From the NCBI RefSeq assembly GCF_003597395.2, contig NC_133769.1, positions 49,183,675-49,247,674 on the forward strand: a stretch of 64,000 nucleotides of DNA, written 5' to 3'. Below, one piece after another: positions 45,071 through 61,527 of the stretch (positions are counted from its first letter, which is position 1; every line of letters begins with the position of its first letter). The position numbers were made by a program, and so were the translations under genes. The notes under the pieces are model-generated. The model made no database searches and was not told where the DNA came from. It saw only the letters and a program-made list of their open reading frames with translations. This DNA comes from Chelonoidis abingdonii. Lineage: Eukaryota; Chordata; Testudines; Testudinidae.

Positions 45071-46705
45071 TAATCATAGAAATGTAGTGCTGGAGGCAAC
45101 CTGGATATTTCATCAAGTCCGGCCCAACCGGCATGAGGCAGGACCACATAAACCTAGACCATCTCTGACAGATGTTTATCCAAACTGTTATTAAAAGCTT
45201 CCAATGATGGGGATTCCACAACCTTCCTTGGAAGCCTATTCCAGAACTTCACTGCCCTTATAGTTAAAAGCTTTTCCTAATATCTGACCTAAACTTCCCT
45301 TCCTGACAATTAAGCCCATTACTTCTTGTCCTTTCTTCAGTGGACATGGAAAATAATTGATCACGGTCCTCTTTATAACAGCCCTTAGCATATTTGTAGA
45401 CTGTCAGGTCCCACCTCAGTCTTCTTTTCTCAAGAACAAACATGCCTTGTGTTTTTAACCTTTCCTCATAACCAGGTTTTCTAAACTTTTTATCATTTTT
45501 CTTGCTCTCTTTTGGATTCTCTCCAATATGTCCACATCTTTCCTAAAGTGTGGCATCCAGAATTGGACACAGTACTCCAGCAGAGGCCTCACCAGTAGTG
45601 AACAGAACAGGGCAATGACTCGACAACACTCTTACTCATACACCCCGGAATAATATTCGCCTTTTTTGCAACGGCATCACATTGTTGACTCATATTCAAT
45701 TTGTGATCCTTTTCAGCAGTACTATCATCAAGCCAGTTATTCCCCATTTTGAAGTTTTGAATTTGCTTTTTCCTAATGAAATTCTTTGTCCTTATCTTTA
45801 CTGAATGTCATTGTGTTGAATTCAGACCAATTCTCCAGTTTTTCAAGGTCATTTTGAATTCTAATCCTGTCCTTCAAAGTGTTTGAAATCCCTCCATGTT
45901 TGGTGTCATCTGCAAATTTTATAAGCATACTCTCCATTCCATTATCCAAGTAATTAATGAAAATATTGAATAGTACTGAACCCAAGACTGACCCCTGGGC
46001 ACGTACTAGATACTCCCTCCCAGTTTGACAGTGAACCATTGAGATCTACTCTTTGATTATGGTCTTTCAACAAGCTGTGCACCTACTTTATAGTAATTTA
46101 ATCTAGACCACATTTCCCTAGTTTGTTTGTGAGAATGTCTTGTGGGACTATATCTAAAGCCTTACTAAATATCAAGATATATCATGGCTGCTGCTTCCTC
46201 CTCTATTCACTAGGCCAGTGATCCTATCAAAGAAAGCAATCAGATTGGTTTGACATGATTTGTTCTTTACAAATCCCTGCTGACTATTCCTTAGAATCCT
46301 ATAAAGTGCTTACTTGTTCCAATATCTTTCCAGGTATTGAAGTTAGTCTGACTGGTATATAATTTCCTGGGTCATCTTTGTTCTTTTTAAAGATCAGTAC
46401 AATGTTTGTCATTCTCCATTCTACAGGGACTTCACCTGTCCTCCATAAAATCTCAAAGATAACTGGTATGGTTCTGAGATTGCTTCAACTCGTTTCTTAA
46501 GTACTTTAGGAGGAATTTCATCAGGCCCTGCTGACTTGAATATATCCAACTTATCTAAATATATTCTTTACTCTGTTCTTTCCAGATTTTGCCTTACGTT
46601 CCTTCCCCCTAGGTGTTAATATTAATTGTGTTGAGTATCTGATAACCATTAATCTTTTTAGTGAAGACTGAAGCAAAATAGGCATTGAACACTTCAACCT
46701 TCATG
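45071..46705 (-). mobile_element. CR1 LINE, 3' portion with reverse-transcriptase remnant
   Basis: The minus strand carries a decayed CR1. A frame at 45773-46039 still reads VLGSVLFNIFINYLDNGMES and MLIKFADDTKHGG, the reverse-transcriptase catalytic region with FADD in place of the usual Y/FADD box. The sequence beyond it toward 45071 is the 3' region, ending at TTTCTATGATTAATG. The element is 5'-truncated at about 46705 and has many stops, so it is inactive. Confidence 0.9.
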
Positions 46706-47898
46706 AGTAGCACCCAACCCCATTTTTGCATGTGTCCATAGAGTAGCTCAGCAGTGGACATGCAAATGGTCAGCTCTAAAATGACACAACAGGAGAATTT
46801 CAGGTATATTCATTCTGTTACCTACATTTAAAGTGTTATAGTGTAAATGATAGCAGTAATAATTACCCAGGTATGGCTATATTGATTTATATTGCACCAA
46901 AGTGCATTAGAGGTTAAAAAACCCAAACAGGTACTTTGAGAGCAAGAGGAGGGGAAGTTAAAACTGTTTCTGCATTTGTTATACAGTTAATTTGCCTGAA
47001 TGGACACTAACCAATATACAGTTATGCAAGTGTGCTTGAAAGAGAATATTCTACAGAGGTATTACAACTGTGTTCGCAACTAAGTGTTTAACTGACTAGT
47101 AAATTGCTTGCAAGAAGTGTGGGGGGTTTTTATTTAAAGAGACATCTAATGGTGAAGGAATATGAATGTTTAGGGCAGCAGGGAAGCAGATACACTAAAC
47201 AAACCAGGAACAGTTTGATGCACCTAACACAACAATTTATGAAAGTGAATTATAGCATCCTAGGATGCCAGAATGCAAGTGTCTGCCCTTCAGTAACATA
47301 GTTACCTAAGGTGCATGAGGTGAGAGAGAGAACAGAGCTGTGGTACTGGTTGCAACAGGTGCTATACGAATAGCAGGAATGCAAAAGTAAAGCAAGGGTA
47401 AACCCATATTGAGAGAGGTTGCAGAAGGATATGGGACTTAATAATCTTAATAAGATTTCTAATGGTGACCAACAAGTGCAACATGAAGGCACACACCCAC
47501 AGGCATCATTGGCCTAAGGCTCTGTTCCCGCTTAAATCAATGGCAAAGCTCGCACTGATTTCAGTGGGAGCAGGGCTTGAAAAGAAAACGAACAGCTTTG
47601 ACAGAGGAATTTACTCTTAGTGTTTGCCATGAAAACCAAGAGAGTTATCTCTTTGTTTGGTACTTGTCATGAAAGGTATGGAATTTGCCTCCAGTGTGCT
47701 ATGTTTCACACACATCCTTAATCTGATGGCTGGTGATTTCTTCAGTAAACAAGAATGTTGAGAATATGTATGATCAAGCTGCAAGTCAGCTCTGAAAGCG
47801 CATTGCTGTTCTGCCCACATCTACTTTCAAATTCTGCTTCATTGAAGACGTTTCCATGGGGAAATTACCTTTCACATAAACACAGTTCCACCACTCCT

Positions 47899-47933
47899 AC
47901 ACACACACACACACACACCCCCACACACACATA
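47899..47933. repeat. AC microsatellite
   Basis: (CA) run with a short CCCC interruption, in intron 3. Confidence 0.9.
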
Positions 47934-48997
47934 CAGGTACTTGCTCTTTCCAATTCTAAAGTCTGAGACCTCCACCTTTGTCCCACTGCCACCAAATATC
48001 TAATAATGCACACACAACTAGTTGAATCAGATTTGTTTTCCTGAAGCTTAACTTCAGTGGACACTGGGCTACACATCTGCGGCCACCTAGTCATCTGTCA
48101 TTTGGAAGAAGAATTAAATATGTGATGTTGTCTAATTTCATATACGTACAGTGAGTATGCAGATATAATAACCTGGACTGGGGGAGTTTCACAATAGTAT
48201 ACAGCACAATTTTACAGGTTTTTTGTTTTGGGTTTTTTTACAAAGCCTGAAGTCCTCACTCAGACTCCAGTGGGAATTGTGTTCATGAGACTCAAAATCT
48301 GGCCCTATTCCAATTGTCAGCCTTTGTTTTTCAGCAATCACTTTAAAAGTATTTTTTGGCCTCTATCAGATAGAGAGTTTCTAACCCATTTAATATTGTG
48401 AACATTGTTTTTGTATAGTGTTAACTTTTTAAACACATCATGAGGAATACAAAGTTCTAATATGCTGGAGCAGCCACTGTCAGTTTATACTATTTTCTAC
48501 TTGTTAATTTCTTTATGCAGAAAAAGTTAGGGCCAGAACCTTAGACTGAATGTTTGGCTGTAGGTGTGATTTCCCTTGTTTTTGTGAGTTTGAGCCAGAC
48601 TCTTACAGAATCATTGCTACACACTAGCAAACCCTGAACTGTATGCATGTTACAAAGGACTCATTGAACTGTCAATTTTTCTGTATTTCCTTTCTCCATC
48701 ATTGCTGATTACAAGATATTTTGTATAAACAGAGACTTCTCTTTCCTAATCAGTCTTCAGAGCTAATCCTTCTGCCATTGAATGATATTACAGTCCAGTG
48801 CTTGTGACACAAAAAAGGTTTCCCTGTTGATGAATTATGAAGTCACAGAGAGGGATGGATTAAGGTTAATTGGCTCCCACAAATACCCACCCCAAAATCC
48901 TCAAAGATTCAGGATTTAAAGATAGCCCATTACTCCCTGCCCTATCTTCATTCTCACACCAAGAAACTCTTCCTCACTGCCTGAAAAGATAATAGTA

Positions 48998-49634
48998 TGT
49001 TAGGAACCATTAGGAAAGGGACAGATAATAAGTCACCAAAAATCATAATGCCACTATATAAATGCCTGGTACACCCACACCTTGAAAGCTGTGTGCCGTT
49101 CTGGTTGCCCCATCTCAAAAATGATATATTAGAATTGGAAAAGGTATAGAGAAGGGCAACAAAAGTGATTGGGTCATAGAACAGCTTCCACATGAGGAGA
49201 GATTAAAAAGACCAGGACTGTTCAACTTGGAAAAGAGATAACTGGGGAGGATACAATAGATATCTATAAAATCATCAATGATGTGGAGAAAGTGAATAAA
49301 GAAGTGCTATTTACCCATTCTCATAACACAAGAAACTGAGGACACCCAATGAAATGAATAGGCAGCAGGTTTAAAACAAACAAAAGGAAGTATTTCTTCA
49401 CACAACACACAGTTAACCTGTGGAACTGTTTGCCAGAGGATGTTGTGAAGGCCAAGACTATAACTGGGTTCAAAAAAGAGCTAGATGCATTCATGGAGAA
49501 TATTCAGTGGCTATTAGCCAAAATGGTCAGGGATGCAACCCCATGCTGTGGGTGCCCCTTAGCCTCTGACTGCCAGATGCTGGCTCTTGATGAGAGAGGA
49601 TGGTCTGACACAGTATGGCTGTTCTTATGTTCTT
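48998..49634 (+). mobile_element. CR1 LINE 3' end
   Basis: Plus-strand CR1 segment. It contains the end of ORF2 (CCACACCTTGAAAGCTGTGT and TTCTGGTTGCCCCATCTCAA) and the 3' UTR, finishing CAGTATGGCTGTTCTTATGT. Several indels break the frame. Confidence 0.88.
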
Positions 49635-50494
49635 TTGAACCTGGCTGCTCCCCTCCTTTTGCAAAGTCCCAAATCATCCCCCTCTTCACCTCTAAGGGAG
49701 TTGAGGGGTAGAAGTATCTGAGACAATATCTCTTGAGAAGCTGATAAAATTCCATGAGTGCATTTGAGCATTATGATGATTTGTGGTGGGAATATGTGAA
49801 ATGAGGTTGGTGTGGATGTTAATCTTGCCTGGATTGGTGATTTTCTTGATTTTTAGTGATTATGCACAGAGGAAATGCATTTGAGCAGCCTGTTCTCAAA
49901 GATGCTTGATTCATTTTCTGTGGGAATACCAGTTCAGCACACACCCAGAGACCTCTGAATAGCAACCAGAGTAAAGCAGAAGCCAATGCAGGCTATCAAG
50001 CACAGATACACTATGACCTCCAACTAGATGAGCAGTCACAATCTGCACTAGCTGAATCTTTTCAGTAGCCCCAAATGGACCAGAGTAAAACAATCAAATC
50101 TAGAGATTAAAAAAGTAATAGAAAACTCTAATAAGACATGGATCCGAGAGAAATGTGTGCAACGTCAGCATGTAAACGAGTTGTCCTGCTGAATGACACT
50201 AGGCCTGAATATGTGCGTATCTGTGTGTGCATGCACATTCAACAAAAGCATGTGTACTTCTGTTTCTTCTAGTACAGTGGCACCGAACATCACATTTGTA
50301 AAAACTATTAACTTACAGTACTATGGCTCCCTTATCTTTGTTCCTCCTCTTTTTCACGTCCATTTCATCAGCACAATTTTCCTTCTAAAGTATGTTATGT
50401 TACTTTTCCTCAAACCCTTTGCTGGCACATTTCCCTCAGACTATCTTCTCCTCTCTCCTTCTTCAATGTTCTATTCTCTCCTTCATTTCCTCAT

Positions 50495-50632
50495 CTTCAT
50501 TATTATTATATATTTGTATATTACAGTAGCACCTTCTCCAGTCAAGAATCTGGGTCCCATTGTGATAGGCACTGGACTGATAAACAACAAAGAAGACGTT
50601 CCCTGTCCCAGAGAGTTCACAGTCTCGTTTAG
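50495..50632 (+). repeat. Ancient interspersed repeat (intron 3 copy)
   Basis: Relative of 14737-14826: TTATTATTATA start, CAGTAGCACC, GGGTCCCATTGTGATAGGCA, then GACGTTCCCTGTCCCAGAGA. An old amniote repeat, family not assigned. Confidence 0.5.
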
Positions 50633-52358
50633 TCTTTGCCTATCTGTACACACAAAGAGAGAGAGAGAGAATTGGTTGAATCCTGAGCTCCTATTTTCCT
50701 GCTTTGCACACCTTCACCAATGCAAAATAGTCAGAAAGCTACCTTAAAGGGATAATCAAGGGGAAACAGATGAGTATTCTGGTGGTGTATACAGGGTAAT
50801 TTCTGCAGGCAGCTCTAAACTTCCCCATGAATGGAGTGTAGGACAGGAAGAGTAAAGAGGAAGTAGAGTACATACCTCTCCAACCAGATCCTTGCTGGGG
50901 TAGCTTCTGACTGCAGATAGTGTAATTTAGAGGAGCCCTGAGGCTGTTCTAAATTATGCCAGGCACCCAGGGACTATTCAGATACTAGCCAGCTGAAAGG
51001 TGACTTAGGAACCACCATTCCCTGACACCTTTCCTCATCTGTGCATCTGAGGATTGAGCCCAATATCTCTATCTATCCAGAAATTGTGGCTCTCTGTCTA
51101 TAGCTAGGAAAACAGAGACTTTTTGTATATGCAGTTAGAGAATTTTGATAAATCTGGTTTAAAAATGAAAAATACCCTTTAACTCTTACATTCTTAACCT
51201 GCAAACTCCATAGAAGTGATTATTCAGCATCAAGTTTTTTATTTTAAAAATGCAACCCAACATGACAGAGTTCTTAAAATACTTAACTACACATGGCTGA
51301 TGTGAATGGTCCAAAATATCCATTCAATGTTGTTGTGCATAAAAAGGGTTACCCTTAATTTATAAGAACATATGGTATGCAGTTGGTTGCACATGTTTTG
51401 TTCTGGTTTTTTCTTTTTAAAAAAGGTGGTGGTTATTAAATAGTTTTTGAAAAGGAAGCAACAGGATTAACCAATAGAGGCAGGTATCCAACACTTAGTT
51501 TTGGGTTGTTTTTTTCCAGATTAAACAGAATGGTAAGTTTTACAGCTTCCCGCTTCTTCATTGTATTGTCCTTTTAAATTTCCTGACTCCATTTTTTTGT
51601 CTAATGATGCCCAGAGCTACAATCAATCAGCTGTATGAAATACCACTGTGTTTTTACTGACAGATTTGTCAGTAAATTGTAAATATGCGCACATGGCCTC
51701 AGAACTTGTTAGCTGTAATGATGTCAATCAAGATTTGGCTTCAAAACTACTGAAAAAGATTTGTTATTTAGACTTGTCATTCAAAGAATTAAAAAGAAGG
51801 AAATGACACACAATGTAAAGAGCTTCTGTCACTCCTACATTCATGTAATCGGAAGTCATTATCTAGAACATCTCACCATTATACACATCCTTTGGGCCAA
51901 ATATTGCTCTCTGATGCACCAGCAGACATACAAAAGAATGATGCCAATAGAGTCATTCCACATTTATACCAGTGTAACAAAAAGAAGAATGTAGTTCTTT
52001 TTTTCTTTCAACAGGGTAATAAGAGTGTTGCAACATCGGTAATAAACCTGTTGCATTTGTTTGATCACAGCGCTAACCTGACCTTAGCCACAACACACCA
52101 TAGAAACTAACTGTCAGTTTCACACAATCTATTGGTAAAATCCATAATAGTCTAAAGTGAAATTAAAATAAAATGCTGATTATATGAATTAAACTCCCTT
52201 TGATGTAAATGGGCGATGCTCATGCAGATCACTGATAGTATGTAATAATTTTTTCATATTGAGAAGAATATCTTATAGGATTTAATTCCAAAGGACATTA
52301 AAGAACTTTACTACTTTATAGACTCAATGTTAAAACCAGATGTTAAAACTAGATGTTA

Positions 52359-54866
<2,508 letters not shown>

Positions 54867-56709
54867 CTAAGGTTAATTCTGGAGTTGGTTTAGCTATTAA
54901 AGCACAATCCAGCATTGCATAGATAAGTCACCATACAACATATTATATAATTAACTATGAAACTAATGATGTAGCTACTGAAAACATCTGATACACATAT
55001 ATATAGATAACATTAACAAACAGTTTCAGAGTTCTTACATTTGACCATTTGGGTCATGATCCCACTGGCTGTCTTACATACAAACTCTCATTATAGTCAG
55101 TAAGAGTTAACTGAGTAGAGGATTGGGCCCTTTGTGTTATATTTCCCGTAATTTATAGTCTCCATTATCATGACTATTAAATCACAAAATAATGTTATAT
55201 TAGAGATAGAAGTTATATTCATATAAGCAAGGAAATTGTAAATTACAGCATTAATTGCATGCGGAGCAGCTCACGTTGCATGTTACACAAGACCTTTTGA
55301 AGGCCTCTAAGTATAATGGGTGTGCTGAAGATATTTTTTCATCCCTAACTTCCATTTATTTTTGTCATTATGAAGTTAATACAGAACTTAAAGAGCACAT
55401 TCTTAGTGCAATAGACAGGTTTAACATTAATGGAGCTATATTATTAATGAAAGTTGCAATGTCAAATATCCATGCTTTCAGGGAATAACTTTGGGTAACA
55501 ATTTTTGGACACTATCAGCTTGAAAATGATTTGGGAACTCGTCTTAATGTACTGATGTCAGTTGCAACCTTTCCATTGACTTCAAACAGAGCAGGAGGAG
55601 GCCCTTAAATTGCTGATCCAAAGGGGAACTTCTTTATAAACCCTTGTCTGATCTACTCAGTATCTGAAATGCCTTCTACTCACTACGTGTGTTATAGAAC
55701 ACTAGTCCCAAGAAATCCTGCTCATAATTTTATGTTATCATCTGTTAATAAGGTCATCTGAAAACACACAAGTAAAACAAAATACAATTAGCTAATGAAT
55801 TTAAGATTTATAAAGGTGATGGCATATTTTGCAGATATCCAAGGTAACATGCTTGGCTACCATGGTTAATTATGATACATTTTCTCCAAAATAATTGCAA
55901 AGCTAATACGGAAAGAAACAGATTGTGAATGATCACTGCATGTGTGTATAAATGTGTGTGTTGCATAGACAAACATATGACATAGGAATATGATAAAAAT
56001 TGTCATCTTACAAACAGATTTCAAAACAGTTACCATCTAAGGGCAAAAATACCTGCATAATTTATTGCCAAGAAAAGACAGTCTGTAACTAAGGGTCAAA
56101 CAAAACTTCAGGCGAAAAATAGGGAATGTTGTAACTTAGAGTTGCTTATTGAAGGTGAGTCTTGGTGTAGAGTTAACTGTGTGTTTGTGTGCATTATATT
56201 AAAAAATTGACCAAATTCTCAGCTACACTAAGGCCCCATTACACTGGCAGCATAAAAGGGCCCTAAAGTAGATGAAAATGTAATACAGAACATTGTACAA
56301 GGGCTTCAGCATAAATGGGAGTCATGCTCATAGTGCATGTGTGTATGTGACTGTATTAAAGTACATGTGTATACACAATCTAATCTATCATTTTAAAAGG
56401 TAATTAATCACAGGAAACATAAATCAATAAGCCTAGCTATTCAGTACATAAAGCACTTGGGGAAATTAAATATTTCCCAAGTGGACACCTATATCTACTT
56501 AAATACCACAGAGAAAATGTGCTTTCAATAATAAAAGGATTGTCTTTCATTGCTGCAACAGAAATTGTACAGTTCCAGATAAATTGTTTGGTCTCAGCTC
56601 TGTCCTTAACTGCAGTTTACATGAAAAGGCAGACACTGTTCATATGTCACAGTAAAGCCAACTGTCAGACTCTGTTCTGAAGAACCATAGGAAAAAGTGT
56701 ATGTGTTCA

Positions 56710-58545
<1,836 letters not shown>

Positions 58546-59534
58546 ATTACTTAAGAAATTGATTTCTAATTCATTTTAATATCTTCTGTACTTAAAATAA
58601 GCCATAATTTCACTAACTGAAGAGCCTGGGTGGTCATTGCAAATGATGACTTAGATCAAGAACAGGATGGCAGAAAGGAAGAGTAGCTGTTGATATTGTA
58701 CATGGCTTATACAAACACTGCTAATCCCTTGTCCTTCAGAAACAGAAACACTTACAAATTTGTTTTGTAAAAGAAACTGTTGCACATTCAGAAAATCTGG
58801 CAATCATAAATGAATGTAAGCAAGGGTCCATTAAATAGCTACTGCAGCTAATGCAAATAAACTGAGAGAACTCCTAAGAGACCCCTTAATGCCAAAAGTA
58901 CTGTACTAAAGCTCCATGCCTCGGACTGACTTTGATGAGTACCCTCGGCTTTTACAATGGGCTTGAAAACTGTAATAAGCAAACCCTACCTTATCTATCT
59001 TGAGACAAGGGGAAAATGATTTACAGTTTCATACCCCATATATATTGCATTATTTCTTTTCACACATTTTCCTTTATTTGTATTTTTTATTAGAATTGAA
59101 CTGCCAGTTTGCCACAGACTGAAGAAACAAAATTGATTGTAGCTGGAGAGAGCAGAGTGACCGTTATAGAAAAATAGCGTGATATAACATGGGGCCACTG
59201 TATCTATGACAATGTGGCTTGAGTTGCTGATCAACTACAAGTCTTCCTCATCCTTAACAGTGTGTCTTTCATCCACCCAAATTAGCTTGTAAGTGCACAG
59301 GTCCCTCCTTAAAGACTAGTTTGATTCAACCCTGTGGGCATAAGTGGAATCTCCACTTATTGGAGCAGCTGCACCCAAGCTGGATTCACCTTATGGGCAG
59401 GCAAAGCAGTACTACCATCACCTTCCTCCAGGGATTCCACTGGGAGTGCTTCTCTCAACAGCAACCAAGATTGTAGAAGACTCTGGTGGCTGAAGCAGCA
59501 CCAGGACATGCTGGCTCAGGGCTGGTTCACATTT

Positions 59535-59775
59535 AAATTTTAGGTCAACATAGCTACATCACTTAGGGATGTGAAAAATCCATACCTCTGAACACTGTAG
59601 CTATGCTGACCTAATCCCAGGTGTAGATGCAACTTCAGTCAATCTAACTACCGTTGCTTGGGGATGTGGTGTTCCTACAGGAATTGAAAAGTCTCAGGCT
59701 GTCTCACTACAGGGTTATGCCACTTAGCTACAAAGCTGTAGCTATGCCAGTATAATCCTCATAGTGTGGCACCTT
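59535..59775. mobile_element. Harbinger-like palindromic repeat, diverged
   Basis: Resembles the element at 41010-41307: TTTAGGTCAACATAGCTACA at the left, GGTGTAGATGCAACTTCAGT in the middle and AGCTGTAGCTATGCCAGTAT at the right, with internal complementary arms (GGTCAACATAGCTAC / GTAGCTATGCTGACC). Ends and target duplication were not resolved. Confidence 0.55.
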
Positions 59776-60152
59776 ATGGTCCCAGTGCATCTTCTGAATG
59801 CTCTGGCCCTGCCCCCTCCCCAGTCAGCTCTGTTCAATTTGTGGGCTGCTGCATCAACTAGCTTCCAGCTGCTACACATAGTGGTGTTAAGAGACAGCTT
59901 GCAATGATGCTTGCTCTTCAAGGTGGGCTTTCAAAAACTCCTTGAGTTTTGTTGTCAGGAAGAAAATCGTGCTTGTATGTGTTTTATAAAGCACCATGTA
60001 CATCCATAAGTAACCCACAATAATAATAATTTGGAAGGGCCAGATTCACCAGTACACTCTGACTTTTTTGCACTGGTATGGTGATGCTAAATTATGCTAG
60101 CCAGTTTTATAGATGGTTTGCAATGCCAAAACAGCACAATGGAGCCAGAGCA

Positions 60153-60200
60153 GCCCTTAATTTGTGAGATACCAATGGCCCTTAATTTGTGAGATACCAA
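60153..60200. repeat. Two-copy tandem duplication, 25-bp unit
   Basis: GCCCTTAATTTGTGAGATAC followed by CAA occurs twice, at 60153 and 60178, without mismatch, indicating a recent slippage-type duplication. Confidence 0.9.
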
Positions 60201-61343
60201 CATTAATTCCTAATTTCTGGTTCTCATTCCTGTTGTCAGTGAGAAATAATTTTTGAAGCAAAGAAAGCAAGGAAGAAGGGAAACAGATTGGCCTTAAAGT
60301 ATTACACTGTTTTAGCAAATGCCACCAGATTACTGGCTGGCATTTAATGAACTCTTTCACAGAGAAACCTGTAGTGCTGTCAGAGTCTTGCAACTAACTA
60401 GGGATGTCATTATGGGCACGTATACATGAAACCCAGCTGGAGACAAGTTTCAAGGGTGAACTGTAGGTAAGAAAAAAAGAAGGAAAACAAGTACCGCCTC
60501 TTCTATTGACAGCCTGGTAACAAAGTACATCCCATAATGATACAAGACATGAGGATACCATGTACGTGACACATTGTTTTAACTTGTCTTTTGTTTGTTT
60601 TCTAACTAACCTTTTTCTTTAATATTCCCTCCCTTTAGCACTCTACAATAAATCTCTTATTGTAGCTATTTGCTCTTCCAGTTTGCTGCACCTTATCTCA
60701 CGTGAGAAAATCCAAACCTATTGGATGAACTTTTCTGCCCTGCTAGTGGTACTGCCTTGTCTCTATTAGCTGACGCTGTCTTCTCAACAGGGCCAAATCC
60801 TGGCCCTGCTTAAAGCTGCTTCATACCCCTCGGAAGTCACAAGTAGCCTCAAAGTTGATTTAACCAGCAATGTGGGTTTTCCCCTAGCGTAGAGGAATCC
60901 CTGGCATGGACAAAACATATCTGGCCCTCTCCCTCCCCCAGTCCTGATGTAGACATGCAGGTGTAGAAGCAGGCACGGCCAAAGAATTACTTTGCTGTAG
61001 CTAAATGGTGGAAATTCAGCTGCAGACCCTGCTGCAAGGTGTGCAAATGAGCTTCCCTGCAGGAATTCTGGTTTATTCTGACACCATTTCAATAGGTGCT
61101 GTGCACACTACCACACACTTGGTCAGCTCTGTTGACTGTTGCAAACCAATACACAATTCTGAGTTCCCACTACATGCCACCAACAGACCAGAGTGCATGG
61201 ACAGGTTGGACTATCCCAAAGCAGGGAGAGGAATGCACTGGCATGGGGCAGAGAGTCTGTGTGTATTTAGCTATGCAAGGGGAGATATATGCTGTAAGAG
61301 GGGCAAGGGAATCTACCCCCTGCTAGAAATCCTTGACCTAGGG

Positions 61344-61527
61344 CAGGGGTGGGAAAACTACGGCCCACGGGCCGTCAGGAAACAAGGGGGTTGGATGGGG
61401 CAGGAGTCCTGGGAAGGAGGCAGATAGGAGGTTGTGACCAGGCCATGACCCCTTCCCCTAACTGGCCCTCCATACAATTTACAAAACCTGATGTGGACCT
61501 TAGGCCAAAAAAGTTTGCCTGCCCCTG
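61344..61527. mobile_element. hAT-like MITE, 184 bp
   Basis: Ends CAGGGGTGGGAAAACTACGG and (complement) CAGGGGCAGGCAAACTTTTT. A perfect 8-bp duplication ACCTAGGG lies at 61336-61343 and 61528-61535. Non-coding. Confidence 0.95.
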
